From M55B177 sp034722275 (GTDB taxonomy: Bacteria > Chloroflexota > Dehalococcoidia > GIF9 > AB-539-J10), in assembly GCA_034722275.1 (NCBI GenBank), contig JAYENW010000014.1:1-10516 (forward strand): a stretch of 10,516 nt of DNA. Reading direction: 5' to 3'. The position numbers were made by a program, and so were the translations under genes. Below are positions 1-5,956 of the stretch, in pieces; the first letter of the stretch is position 1, and every line of letters starts with the position of its first letter. Under the pieces are notes generated by a model that ran no database searches, had not been told where the DNA came from, and saw only the letters and a program-made list of their open reading frames with translations.

Positions 1-54
1 TAGTTTCAGATATTTTCTCCGTTCGTTTATGCTCATCCTTTCGTTGCTCGGCAT
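1..54 (-). CDS. Transposase N-terminus (partial)
   Basis: The minus strand has ATG at 54-52 followed by 18 open codons to the window edge, reading MPSNERMSINERRKYLKL. The stretch MSINERRKYLKL resembles, from memory, the N-terminus of a DDE/integrase-core transposase family; no catalytic residue is in view. The start at 54 is preceded by AGGGAGG at 64-58, a good SD though close to the ATG. An alternative start is the ATG at codon 7. The flanking tandem repeats support an insertion-sequence gene. Whether it is intact cannot be judged. Confidence 0.5.
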   Translation of the reverse strand, partial: MPSNERMSINERRKYLKL

Positions 55-62
55 GATCCTCC

Positions 63-124
63 CTCAGTAACATTTTTATCTGAGTGAATCATACCCCTCT
101 CGGTAACATTTTAGATGAGTGAAT
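63..124. repeat. Two imperfect tandem repeats at the IS end
   Basis: Copy A (63-89) and copy B (99-124) share the pattern CTC(A/G)GTAACATTTT followed by a variable 3-5 nt and TGAGTGAAT. Their starts are 36 bp apart. They sit directly upstream of the transposase start and are best read as terminal transposase-binding repeats. Confidence 0.6.
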
Positions 125-132
125 ACGCCAGC

Positions 133-161
133 TTGACTTTAGCTTGTTTGGTTGCTATAAT
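133..161 (+). promoter_or_regulatory. Sigma70-type promoter of the structured RNA
   Basis: TTGACT (133-138) and TATAAT (156-161) are separated by 17 bp, which matches the consensus at 11 of 12 positions. Transcription should start near 168. The -35 box lies a few bases from the presumed IS boundary, so it may belong to the IS or be a hybrid. Confidence 0.7.
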
Positions 162-212
162 AGTTTTGTCAGGTAAATTGAGAGCGAGGCTTACTTGACA
201 AGGAGGGAAGGC

Positions 213-278
213 ATGAAGCAGAGACAGGTCTGGTTATGCCAATGGTTCTTTCCCAGTTACCGCTCTTTACCGGCGTAG
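213..278 (+). CDS. 21-aa small ORF / leader peptide candidate
   Basis: ATG at 213 is preceded by AAGGAGGG (200-207), the best SD in the window, at ideal spacing. The frame closes with TAG at 276-278. The peptide begins MKQRQVWLCQWFFP and is rich in aromatic residues (W7, W11, F12, F13, Y16). It lies inside the structured transcript between two hairpins, as attenuation leader peptides do, but no biosynthetic gene follows. Function unknown; it may be a real small protein, a leader peptide or chance. Confidence 0.35.
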   Translation: MKQRQVWLCQWFFPSYRSLPA

Positions 279-428
279 GGAAGGGTAGAAGTTAGAAGAT
301 TGGAATATGTTGGTAGAGAGCAATGGGAAGCCCTGAGCTCTTCGTTGAAATATAAGGCTCTGGAAGGACAGGGCAAGAGATGTTCAGCCTGAGGCTGAAG
401 GTGAAGAGTAAGGGTGAGTGTGAATTGA

Positions 429-462
429 AAAAGGGAGCTCCTGAAAATAGGAGCTCCCTTTT
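429..462. terminator. Bidirectional intrinsic terminator
   Basis: A 14-bp perfect stem (429-442 with 449-462, core AGGGAGCTCCT) encloses the loop GAAAAT. The A-run on one side and T-run on the other make it work in both directions. It closes the structured RNA (plus) and the DUF2905 gene, which ends at 496 on the minus strand. Confidence 0.9.
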
Positions 463-495
463 AGTTTAGTATCTTCAGCGTTAGTATATCTCTGA

Positions 496-723
496 TTATC
501 TGAATAAACGAAAGATAAAATTCAAAACAATAGTGAGCAAAACACTGATTACAAGACAGGTCATTAACGGGAAGAAAAAACGGAAGTTTTCTCCCTGCAC
601 AAAGATATCGCCGGGAAGTTTTCCCAGAAAAGGAATGCGCTGCCAAAAAATCAACAGCAGCCCCAAAAAGACCAGGAAGGCTCCTGCCAGGATTATGAAC
701 TTACCAATTCCTTGAGGCCGCAC
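496..723 (-). CDS. DUF2905 family small membrane protein
   Basis: The 75-aa product has two hydrophobic segments (about residues 7-27 and 52-73) separated by a short loop with the family pattern IPFLGKLPGDIFVQGENFRF. Size and the GxLPGDI...NFxFxFP pattern fit DUF2905, a family of unknown function in the cytoplasmic membrane. The start is GTG (723-721); an ATG 5 bp upstream is out of frame. No SD is visible, but a TATAAA-like box on the minus strand lies about 15-20 nt upstream, so the mRNA may be nearly leaderless. The gene is divergent from the radical SAM gene and ends 34 bp from the shared terminator. Confidence 0.85.
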   Translation of the reverse strand: MRPQGIGKFIILAGAFLVFLGLLLIFWQRIPFLGKLPGDIFVQGENFRFFFPLMTCLVISVLLTIVLNFIFRLFR

Positions 724-759
724 AACATTAATTTTATTTTATACAAAATTAAGTGGCAA

Positions 760-769
760 GTACGCGTAC
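760..769. repeat. Perfect 10-bp palindrome GTACGCGTAC
   Basis: This self-complementary site lies in the divergent region between DUF2905 and the radical SAM gene. It could be a protein-binding site; no matching second copy was seen. Confidence 0.3.
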
Positions 770-793
770 GGATATACTTTTTATAGTATCTGT

Positions 794-839
794 TACCTGC
801 AACGCAGGTTTTGCAGGTACTTCGTTGATAAATTATAAT
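794..839 (+). promoter_or_regulatory. Radical SAM gene promoter with an overlapping inverted repeat
   Basis: TATAAT (834-839) has TTGCAG (811-816) 17 bp upstream. A 9-bp inverted repeat, TACCTGCAA (794-802) and TTGCAGGTA (811-819), has its right arm on the -35 box. A third related half-site, GCAGGT (804-809), lies in the spacer. This is a plausible operator. The -35 match is weak (TTG only), which suits a regulated promoter. Confidence 0.45.
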
Positions 840-907
840 TTCAGCGGTGAACTTTCCTTTTGTCATGATTAAAAATGAGAAAGTACAATGAATGCCCGGA
901 GAGGCGC

Positions 908-1927
908 ATGTTGGAGCCGTTGTATCTTAAATTATATCGTTCTGGTGAGCTTGAGCGCAGAGTGGAAGTATTGGAAGCGCGACTGGCATCGTGTGACATT
1001 TGTCCCCGGGGATGTCATGTTAACCGTCTAAAGAATGAGTGGGGTTTCTGCCACTCGGGATATTTACCTGTAGTTTCTGCAATCTGTGACTATCATGGAG
1101 AGGAGCCAGTAATTTCGGGCAGCAGAGGTACTGGTGCTATCTTCTTTGGTAATTGCAATATGAGATGCGTCTATTGTCAAAACTATCAGATAAGCCAGAG
1201 TCCACAGCATGAGATTTCTAAAGAGATGGATTTCCATACGCTGGCTCAGCAGATGATATATCTTCAGGATGATCTGGGATGTCATAATATCAGTTTTATT
1301 TCGCCTTCCCATTTTGTGCCTCAATTAGTTCGAGCAGTCTGGGAAGCGGTACCTATGGGACTCAGGGTGCCCATAATTTACAATACTAATGCCTATGATT
1401 CCCTTGAATCTCTCAAGATGCTAGATGGCATCGTGGATATTTATTTACCTGATTTGAGATATGCTTCTGATATCTGGGCAGCAAAGCTTTCCCATACTGT
1501 TGACTATGTAGTGCGAGCGCGCCAGGCTATCCTGGAAATGTATCGGCAGGTGGGAGATGAGCTGATATTGGATAGTTCTGGATTGGCGCGGAGAGGATTG
1601 ATTGTGCGTCACCTGGTTCTCCCCGATGACTTGGCAAGCAGTCGAGAATCTCTCACTTGGCTCGTTCACAAAATTTCTCCCAGAGTCACTGTGAGTATCA
1701 TGTCTCAATATCATCCAAGTTACCTGGCTCGGGAGATGCCGGAATTGCAACGCAAGATATCTCTGTCAGAATATTCCTCTGTTCTGGAGATAGTTGATGA
1801 ACTGGGGTTGGAAAACGGCTGGGTTCAGGAGATGGATGCTGCAGAAAGTTATTTGCCACATTTCGAGAGTGAGGGGCATCTCCTTTTCTGTAGCGAATCA
1901 GATAAGCTGGCTCAAGGTAGGAGATGA
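908..1927 (+). CDS. PflX-type radical SAM protein (COG1313-like)
   Basis: The protein belongs to the radical SAM superfamily, in the PFL-activating-enzyme-like PflX group; substrate unknown. Residues 29-36 hold CDICPRGC, with a further Cys at 48 (GFCHSG), the Cys-rich N-terminal motif of this group. The SAM-cluster motif CNMRCVYCQ has Cys 83, 87 and 90. Later motifs are ISPSHFVP (131-138), the YNTNAYDS...DIYLPDLRY stretch, RHLVLP (234-239) and MSQYHP (265-270). I chose ATG 908 (339 aa) because GGAGAGG (898-904) precedes it. An in-frame ATG at 875 would add 11 residues but has no SD. The 3' end overlaps the convergent THEP1 gene by 16 bp. Proteins of this group are thought to activate or modify a partner enzyme, but no glycyl-radical enzyme is nearby. 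Confidence 0.85.
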   Translation: MLEPLYLKLYRSGELERRVEVLEARLASCDICPRGCHVNRLKNEWGFCHSGYLPVVSAICDYHGEEPVISGSRGTGAIFFGNCNMRCVYCQNYQISQSPQHEISKEMDFHTLAQQMIYLQDDLGCHNISFISPSHFVPQLVRAVWEAVPMGLRVPIIYNTNAYDSLESLKMLDGIVDIYLPDLRYASDIWAAKLSHTVDYVVRARQAILEMYRQVGDELILDSSGLARRGLIVRHLVLPDDLASSRESLTWLVHKISPRVTVSIMSQYHPSYLAREMPELQRKISLSEYSSVLEIVDELGLENGWVQEMDAAESYLPHFESEGHLLFCSESDKLAQGRR

Positions 1928-2427
1928 GCTAAAATGTCCTGCAGTATTTTGCTGCGATTTTCCCTGGTTACCACAAGAGTTCTAACTTCAGGGTGAGATT
2001 TGATTTGATCAGCAAAGGGATGGGGATTGAGCATTATGGTACCCAGAACTTTTTTATCGCTGTCTATGGCTTGCACTACCATCTCCCTGAATTGCTGTGA
2101 TAAGAGTTCCATCTTACCAATTTCATCGATAACAATTAAATTCTTTTCCTTCAGTGCTTGATGCAGAGCACAAACGCCAACTTTCTCGAGGCTATCTATA
2201 TCAACTTTGTATTTGCTTACCTGATGGGGGCTCTGGATATCAACATGTGCCAGGATTGTCTCCTGACCGTTGAGGGTAACGATTTTAAATCCCTGCCTTA
2301 TTCCGCCAGTTCGTATTTCCTCGGTATAAAAGCCGCCGCTTTTGGTCTTTGCCTGGCTTAGAGCTTCCTTAATGAGTGCCGTTTTGCCCGTGCCTGGCCT
2401 GCCAGTCAGGAGGAGCACCTTTTTCAT
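1912..2427 (-). CDS. THEP1-type nucleoside-triphosphatase
   Basis: This 171-aa P-loop protein has Walker A GRPGTGKT at residues 9-16, the family motif GGFYTEEIR at 31-39 and Walker B LIVIDEIG at 97-104. Its length is typical for THEP1 NTPases, cytosolic enzymes that hydrolyse NTPs in vitro and whose physiological role is unclear. The start is set at ATG 2427-2425 because the stop of the upstream small ORF overlaps it as TGATG; a GTG one codon upstream is the alternative. It is the last gene of the mtnP operon and its 3' end overlaps the convergent radical SAM gene, so there is no separate terminator between them. Confidence 0.85.
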   Translation of the reverse strand: MKKVLLLTGRPGTGKTALIKEALSQAKTKSGGFYTEEIRTGGIRQGFKIVTLNGQETILAHVDIQSPHQVSKYKVDIDSLEKVGVCALHQALKEKNLIVIDEIGKMELLSQQFREMVVQAIDSDKKVLGTIMLNPHPFADQIKSHPEVRTLVVTRENRSKILQDILAHLLP

Positions 2428-2516
2428 CACTTTGTTGTCTGGCTCTTCCCCTTTTCTTTGAGCTTTCTCTGGCGCCGACGATGCTTTAAGGCAGCCACTC
2501 TCTTTTTCTTATTCAT
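2427..2516 (-). CDS. 29-aa highly basic peptide
   Basis: ATG at 2516-2514 opens a 29-codon frame ending in TGA at 2429-2427, which shares one base with the ATG of THEP1. Fourteen residues are Lys or Arg and one is His (it begins MNKKKRVAALKHRRRQRK). It lies 23 bp after the stop of the MetE-like gene, filling a gap that otherwise holds nothing. The charge resembles very short ribosome-associated or RNA-binding proteins, but I cannot assign a family. The SD is weak (GGAA), so translation may rely on coupling. The exact TGATG junction and operon position are the main support; it could still be a chance ORF. Confidence 0.55.
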   Translation of the reverse strand: MNKKKRVAALKHRRRQRKLKEKGKSQTTK

Positions 2517-2539
2517 ATTGACATTCCATTTTAACCATC

Positions 2540-3571
2540 TTAATACAGAGTATATCTTTCCCTTATGTTATTTGAAAGCCTGGCCAGCAACTCCAAGGCC
2601 AGGCTTGCTGCTTCTGGCGACATGTTTGCCAGTCCGCAGGAGGGGGTTATTAACCCTTGCTCCATAATTTGCCTGAAGCTAATGTCGTTCCTGGTGAAAG
2701 GAGCCATAGCCTCTCCAAGCCGGTCATAAAGGCTGGACAAGGATTCCTTGACTAAGGCTTCCTCATTATTGGGAACTATTCCCCAGGCAATGATACCCCC
2801 GCGGCTAAGAAAAGACTTTACTTCATTGGGATAGAGGCTGAGGGAAGTGGCTTGGGTATAAGCATCGAAGCTGAGGATGTCCATTGTGGTGCCTAGGAGC
2901 AGTGACCAATCAGTATTGCCACAGCAGTGTACACCCTTCAGACCTTGTATTCCCTGGAACACTTCATCCAGTAAGGCGGTTACTTTTTCGTAAGGTATGG
3001 AAACAAATGCTGAGCCTAAAGATACCATGTACGGTTCATCCACAAAAATGATGGTATCAGGTGTAAGTTGTCTTAGCGCATTTTCCTGCCAGGAAGCTTT
3101 CAATCTTAAGAATTTCGCTGCAATTTCAGCCAAAGTATCATCATAAAGGATAGCTACGCCGTCTTGATTGGTAACTGTAAGCCCCCAGGTGACGGGACCT
3201 GTTATTTGCCCTTTAACTGTATTTAGTTTTTCATTTTGGGAAAGAAATGCGTGAAGCCCCGCAGCATATTCAGTGGAGACACTATATTTGTCGAAGTTTT
3301 CTGTCTGGCAATCAAGATAAATTCGTTCCAGTTCGGTTTCGAAATTTCTCCCCGGCTCGATGTGGATTTTATCTCCCTCTATGATTATCCCAGGAAAGCC
3401 TTCGCTGAACTGAATATTCATGCTCTCCTTGGAAGAACGATTTGGTAGCTGTGGCCAGGCGGGAACATCGGGAAGAAATTTCATTATCAAGGAGCAAGCC
3501 TCATCTGGATTCGTGTGGGGCATACTGCCAATGGTTGTTGGCAAACAACCAAAATTTAGCCTAGGTGACAT
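2540..3571 (-). CDS. MetE-like (UROD/MetE superfamily) zinc methyltransferase, putative short methionine synthase
   Basis: The 343-aa protein matches the catalytic half of cobalamin-independent methionine synthase in size and lacks the N-terminal folate domain. Visible motifs are TTIGSMPH (12-19), FLPDVPAWPQLP (32-43), KGQITGPVTWG (120-130), FVDEP (176-180), GVHCCGNTDW (213-222), ILSFDAY (232-238) and ITPSCGL (308-314). His215, Cys217 and Cys312 are candidate zinc ligands. The position where MetE usually has a zinc-binding Glu reads Asp236 in FDAY. Core-MetE proteins of this size are reported to use methyl-corrinoid rather than methyl-folate, so homocysteine methylation is plausible here, but a MtaA-like or other thiol methyltransferase is not excluded. 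The ATG overlaps the mtnP stop by 11 bp, implying translational coupling. Confidence 0.75.
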   Translation of the reverse strand: MSPRLNFGCLPTTIGSMPHTNPDEACSLIMKFLPDVPAWPQLPNRSSKESMNIQFSEGFPGIIIEGDKIHIEPGRNFETELERIYLDCQTENFDKYSVSTEYAAGLHAFLSQNEKLNTVKGQITGPVTWGLTVTNQDGVAILYDDTLAEIAAKFLRLKASWQENALRQLTPDTIIFVDEPYMVSLGSAFVSIPYEKVTALLDEVFQGIQGLKGVHCCGNTDWSLLLGTTMDILSFDAYTQATSLSLYPNEVKSFLSRGGIIAWGIVPNNEEALVKESLSSLYDRLGEAMAPFTRNDISFRQIMEQGLITPSCGLANMSPEAASLALELLARLSNNIRERYTLY

Positions 3572-4442
3572 TTTCTTTGTTCTTGAGATATTTTCCTATG
3601 ATTGGGTCTAAATCTCTCTTTGCCTTATCAGATATATACTTTGGTGAGGTGGCGATAGCAGTTTTGAGAGCAGTAGCACAAATGCAATCTCGTTTTTGCG
3701 GTATCATTGGAATCGCCAGCTTCAGGATTTCTCTGGCAGCATTCACGCTTTTCTTCAAATTAGTCAGGATCATTTCTGCGGTTACAGAGGCGTAATTTGG
3801 ATGCCAGCAATCATAGTCGGTAGCAAATCCAAGCATGGCATAGCATATCTCAGCTTCTCTGGCCAGTTTGGCTTCAGGCGAACCTGTCATTCCGATAACA
3901 TCAACACCCCAGGAGCGATAAAGATGTGATTCGGCTTTGGTTGAGAATTGTGGTCCTTCCATTGCCAGGTAAGTGCCTCCTTTATAGGCCGTAGCTCCTG
4001 TTTTGATGGCTGCCTCAAATAAAACTTGGCTTAAAATGGGACAGAATGGCTGTGCAAAAGAGATATGTCCCACCACGCCATCAGTGAAGAAAGTGCTCGG
4101 TCTGCCTTTGGTGAGGTCAATAATTTGGTCAGGAAGAACAAAATGAAGCGGCTCTATCTCTTCCTTGAGGCTGCCTACGGCATTTATAGAGATGATTCTC
4201 TCTACCCCTAGGGATTTTAAGGCATAAATATTGGCCCTTACCGGTAGATTGCTGGGGCTAATGCGATGCCCTTTACCATGCCTGGGTAGAAAGGCAACTC
4301 CTATTCCTTCAAGCTTGCCCACAGTGATAACATCACTGGGCTCACCGAAAGGAGTAATTAGTTTCACCTCTTCTACATCACTCAATTCCTTCATCCTATA
4401 AAGCCCACTTCCCCCAATGATTCCAATTTTTACCTTCACCAT
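3561..4442 (-). CDS. mtnP: S-methyl-5'-thioadenosine phosphorylase
   Basis: A cytosolic PNP/MTAP-family enzyme that splits methylthioadenosine with phosphate into adenine and methylthioribose-1-phosphate, recycling the by-product of polyamine and other SAM-dependent reactions. The 293-aa protein has IIGGSGLY (8-15), phosphate-site RHG (54-56), NAVGSL (87-92), MEGPQFSTKAES (161-172) and TDYDCWH (208-214). Asp209 and Asp211 in the last motif favour 6-aminopurines and argue for MTAP rather than guanosine/inosine phosphorylase. ATG 4442 has a strong SD, GGAGG (4454-4450). It is the first gene of the operon and overlaps the MetE-like gene by 11 bp. No mtnA or other downstream salvage gene is in view. 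Confidence 0.93.
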   Translation of the reverse strand: MVKVKIGIIGGSGLYRMKELSDVEEVKLITPFGEPSDVITVGKLEGIGVAFLPRHGKGHRISPSNLPVRANIYALKSLGVERIISINAVGSLKEEIEPLHFVLPDQIIDLTKGRPSTFFTDGVVGHISFAQPFCPILSQVLFEAAIKTGATAYKGGTYLAMEGPQFSTKAESHLYRSWGVDVIGMTGSPEAKLAREAEICYAMLGFATDYDCWHPNYASVTAEMILTNLKKSVNAAREILKLAIPMIPQKRDCICATALKTAIATSPKYISDKAKRDLDPIIGKYLKNKENVT

Positions 4443-4502
4443 TAAGTTTCCTCCATTCCAGTCTGGTAAGTGTCACCCTTGACTCAGGTAACTTAAATTC
4501 AA

Positions 4503-4511
4503 ATTATATCA
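4503..4511 (-). promoter_or_regulatory. Extended -10 promoter of the mtnP operon
   Basis: The minus strand reads TGATATAAT, a perfect -10 hexamer with the TGn extension. No good -35 box is found at 16-18 bp, which fits an extended -10 promoter. Transcription would start near 4496, leaving a leader of about 54 nt before the SD. I see no clear riboswitch in the leader. Confidence 0.55.
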
Positions 4512-4560
4512 AACATTACTGTAGTTTGGGGAAATGCAATGCTTGGGCAAGTTCCTCAAA

Positions 4561-4602
4561 CCTGGGAGATTCCTTCCCAGGCAGGCAATGGTGAGGTATA
4601 AT
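4561..4602 (+). promoter_or_regulatory. Enoyl-CoA hydratase promoter with an operator-like inverted repeat
   Basis: TATAAT (4597-4602) has TTCCCA (4574-4579) 17 bp upstream, a 4/6 match to the -35 consensus. A perfect 7-bp inverted repeat, CCTGGGA (4561-4567) and TCCCAGG (4575-4581), covers the -35 box. A repressor bound there would block the promoter. Confidence 0.5.
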
Positions 4603-4638
4603 TATGCAGTTTAATAAATAAGATTGGAGGGATTAGCT

Positions 4639-5421
4639 ATGGAATACAAAAATCTTTTATTTGGGGTAGAGGATAACATTGCTACAATTACACTGAACCG
4701 CCCCAAGGCACTGAATGCTCTCAATACTGAAACGATATCAGAGCTTGGTGATGCGATCAGCAAGTGTGAAGCAGATGAGAATATTAGAGTTGTCATTCTG
4801 ACAGGGGCAGGTGATAGAGCATTTGCTGCCGGGGCTGATGTTACCGAGTTTCAGGGTAAAAGCCCCAAAGAGATAATCCCTTTTATAGAGCGAGGGCACA
4901 ATGTTTTTAGACATCTAGAGATTATGGGGAAAGCGACGATCGCAGCAATTAATGGTTATGCCTTGGGAGGTGGAGAAGAGCTTGCCATGTGCTGCGATGT
5001 CAGGTTTGCCTCGGATAAAGCAGCTTTCGGTCAGCCAGAGATTCTTTTGGGCTTTATTCCTGGTTGGGGAGGGACACAAAGACTGGCTCGTCTCGTTGGA
5101 ACAGGGAGAGCGAAGGAAATGGTCATGAGTGGTGATAGAATTACAGCACAGCGTGGTTTTGAGATGGGGTTAGTCAACCGGGTGTTTCCTGCTGAAGATC
5201 TTATGGTGGAGACAAAGAAATTTGCTGAAAAACTGGCTGAAATGCCTCTCTTTGCTATGAAAATGGCAAAGTATGCCATCAACTATGGCTATGATATGGC
5301 TCTAGATAACGCTAGAAACTTGGAGATTCAATGTTTTTCGCAATGCTTTAGCACTGAGGATTCAAAAGAGGGTTTGGCTGCTTTTCTGGGAAAAAGAAAG
5401 CCAAAATTTACTGGAAAGTAG
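4639..5421 (+). CDS. Enoyl-CoA hydratase / crotonase
   Basis: A 260-aa crotonase-fold enzyme that would add water to a 2-enoyl-CoA. The oxyanion-hole motif AFAAGAD is at 61-67. GYALGGGEELAM (107-117) carries the first catalytic glutamate, Glu114, and GQPEILLG (131-138) the second, Glu134. Both being present favours a true hydratase over isomerase or hydrolase members. IPGWGGTQRL (140-149) and the C-terminus GLAAFLGKRKPKF are typical. ATG 4639 is chosen because GGAGGG (4626-4631) precedes it; an upstream in-frame TTG (4624) overlaps the SD. The gene is alone on its strand, so its physiological substrate (fatty acid, butanoyl or amino acid pathway) cannot be deduced. Confidence 0.9.
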   Translation: MEYKNLLFGVEDNIATITLNRPKALNALNTETISELGDAISKCEADENIRVVILTGAGDRAFAAGADVTEFQGKSPKEIIPFIERGHNVFRHLEIMGKATIAAINGYALGGGEELAMCCDVRFASDKAAFGQPEILLGFIPGWGGTQRLARLVGTGRAKEMVMSGDRITAQRGFEMGLVNRVFPAEDLMVETKKFAEKLAEMPLFAMKMAKYAINYGYDMALDNARNLEIQCFSQCFSTEDSKEGLAAFLGKRKPKFTGK

Positions 5422-5472
5422 TTAGAGACTATTTGCCTTGTCATAATAGGCTTGCTAAACTCACCCTCAAGA

Positions 5473-5547
5473 GCGGGAGTAACTCAGTGGTAGAGTTCCT
5501 GCCTTCCAAGCAGGGTGTCGCGGGTTCGAATCCCGTCTCCCGCTCCA
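5473..5547 (+). tRNA. tRNA-Gly (anticodon TCC)
   Basis: A full cloverleaf can be folded: acceptor GCGGGAG/CTCCCGC, D stem ACTC/GAGT, anticodon stem CCTGC/GCAGG with loop CTTCCAA (anticodon TCC, reads GGA/GGG), T stem GCGGG/CCCGT with loop TTCGAAT, discriminator T, and an encoded CCA. It starts 51 bp after the enoyl-CoA hydratase stop; no strong own promoter was seen, so it may be partly read from the gene upstream. Confidence 0.97.
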
Positions 5548-5562
5548 ATTGAACTGAAAGCG

Positions 5563-5584
5563 CGATTTTCTAGATACAAAATCG
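5563..5584. repeat. Hairpin 3' of tRNA-Gly
   Basis: CGATTTT (5563-5569) and AAAATCG (5578-5584) form a 7-bp stem with an 8-nt loop, 15 nt after the tRNA. No T-run follows, so it is more likely a trailer structure than a strong terminator. Confidence 0.35.
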
Positions 5585-5594
5585 GTGAGAAAAC

Positions 5595-5750
5595 CGCAAG
5601 AAGTGTGGTATGCCACCACGCTATGCTCAGACTAACCTTTTCCCCGATGAATTTGCTCACCTTGTAGAAAGTGCCGGTTTTAAAATAGGGGAAGTTGAAC
5701 TCATAGGAAATAGAAGAAAGGCGTTATATCTAAAGGGCAGAAAAGAATGA
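5595..5750 (+). pseudogene. C-terminal remnant of a SAM-dependent methyltransferase
   Basis: From ATG 5610 an open frame of 46 codons ends with TGA at 5748-5750. It reads MPPRYAQTNLF and then DEFAHLVESAGFKIGEVEL, ending KALYLKGRKE. The pattern helix-x-x-AGF-x-x-x-x-VEL followed by a basic strand resembles the last part of class I methyltransferases. The motif I SAM-binding region is absent, and the frame is closed by TGA at 5584-5586, with a tRNA just beyond, so this is probably a 5'-truncated gene. It could instead be a small independent ORF; ATG 5610 has no clear SD. Match by eye only. Confidence 0.45.
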
Positions 5751-5956
5751 AAATGACAGCACATGATAGCTTAAGGCTGTCAGGTAACAAAAGTCCATCG
5801 TGTTTAGTTAACTACCAAGAGTGAAAAGTTCTCGATGGTGAGCCTTTATGAGCAAGAATGTGAGGCGCGACAGGACTTCACTACGCTAAACCCAACTTGA
5901 AAAAGGGTAGTCTCTAATGTAGACTGATAGTCTGAAAATCTTTCTTGTGCTAGAGT
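5751..5956. other. Intergenic stretch between the remnant and the CAT tRNA
   Basis: No credible gene is present. It holds an inverted repeat TGACAGC/GCTGTCA (5754-5760, 5776-5782) directly after the remnant's stop, a 10-bp palindrome TAGTTAACTA (5805-5814), the arms CCATCG/CGATGG (5795-5800, 5833-5838), and AGTCT/AGACT/AGTCT segments (5909-5933) that can pair in two ways. The last overlap the candidate tRNA promoter. Confidence 0.4.
5897..5925 (+). promoter_or_regulatory. Candidate promoter of the CAT-anticodon tRNA
   Basis: TTGAAA (5897-5902) and TAGACT (5920-5925) are 17 bp apart, matching the consensus at 5/6 and 4/6. Transcription would begin near 5932, about 25 nt before the tRNA and a few bases before the left arm of the inverted repeat enclosing it. 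Confidence 0.45.

Larger units (their letters stand above)
1..125 (-). mobile_element. End of an insertion sequence (partial, runs off the left edge)
   Basis: A transposase reading frame opens on the minus strand at 54 and runs off the window. Upstream of it (63-124) lie two imperfect tandem repeats, as often found at the ends of IS elements that carry several transposase binding sites. The outer boundary is uncertain; I place it near 125, just before the TTGACT box of the next promoter. No target-site duplication can be checked because the other end is outside. The family is not certain. Confidence 0.5.
168..462 (+). ncRNA. Unclassified structured RNA / orphan leader
   Basis: A strong promoter is followed by about 295 nt that end in a strong terminator, with no downstream gene on the same strand. 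Visible stems are 166-176/191-201 (11 bp, TTGTCAGGTAA with TTACTTGACAA, one G-U), 248-254/278-284 (CTTTCCC with GGGAAGG), 330-335/369-374 (GCCCTG with CAGGGC), 383-389/393-399 (TTCAGCC with GGCTGAA) and the terminator at 429-462. An SD and a 21-codon ORF lie between the first two stems. I could not match it to RNase P RNA, tmRNA, SRP RNA, 6S RNA, a T-box or a known riboswitch. It could be a regulatory RNA, a small-protein mRNA, or a leader whose gene was displaced by rearrangement or IS insertion. Transcription is inferred, not shown. Confidence 0.45.

Noticed and set aside
168..462. RNase P RNA, tmRNA, 6S RNA or SRP RNA
   Set aside because: I could not find their conserved sequences or overall folds by eye; a covariance-model search would be decisive.
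533..715. Plus-strand 60-aa ORF opposite DUF2905
   Set aside because: It is the antisense shadow of a recognisable membrane protein and has no SD or family resemblance.
167..5787. Shared 10-mer TGTCAGGTAA at 167-176 and 5778-5787, both near hairpins
   Set aside because: Similarity does not extend beyond the 10 bases, so chance is the simplest explanation.
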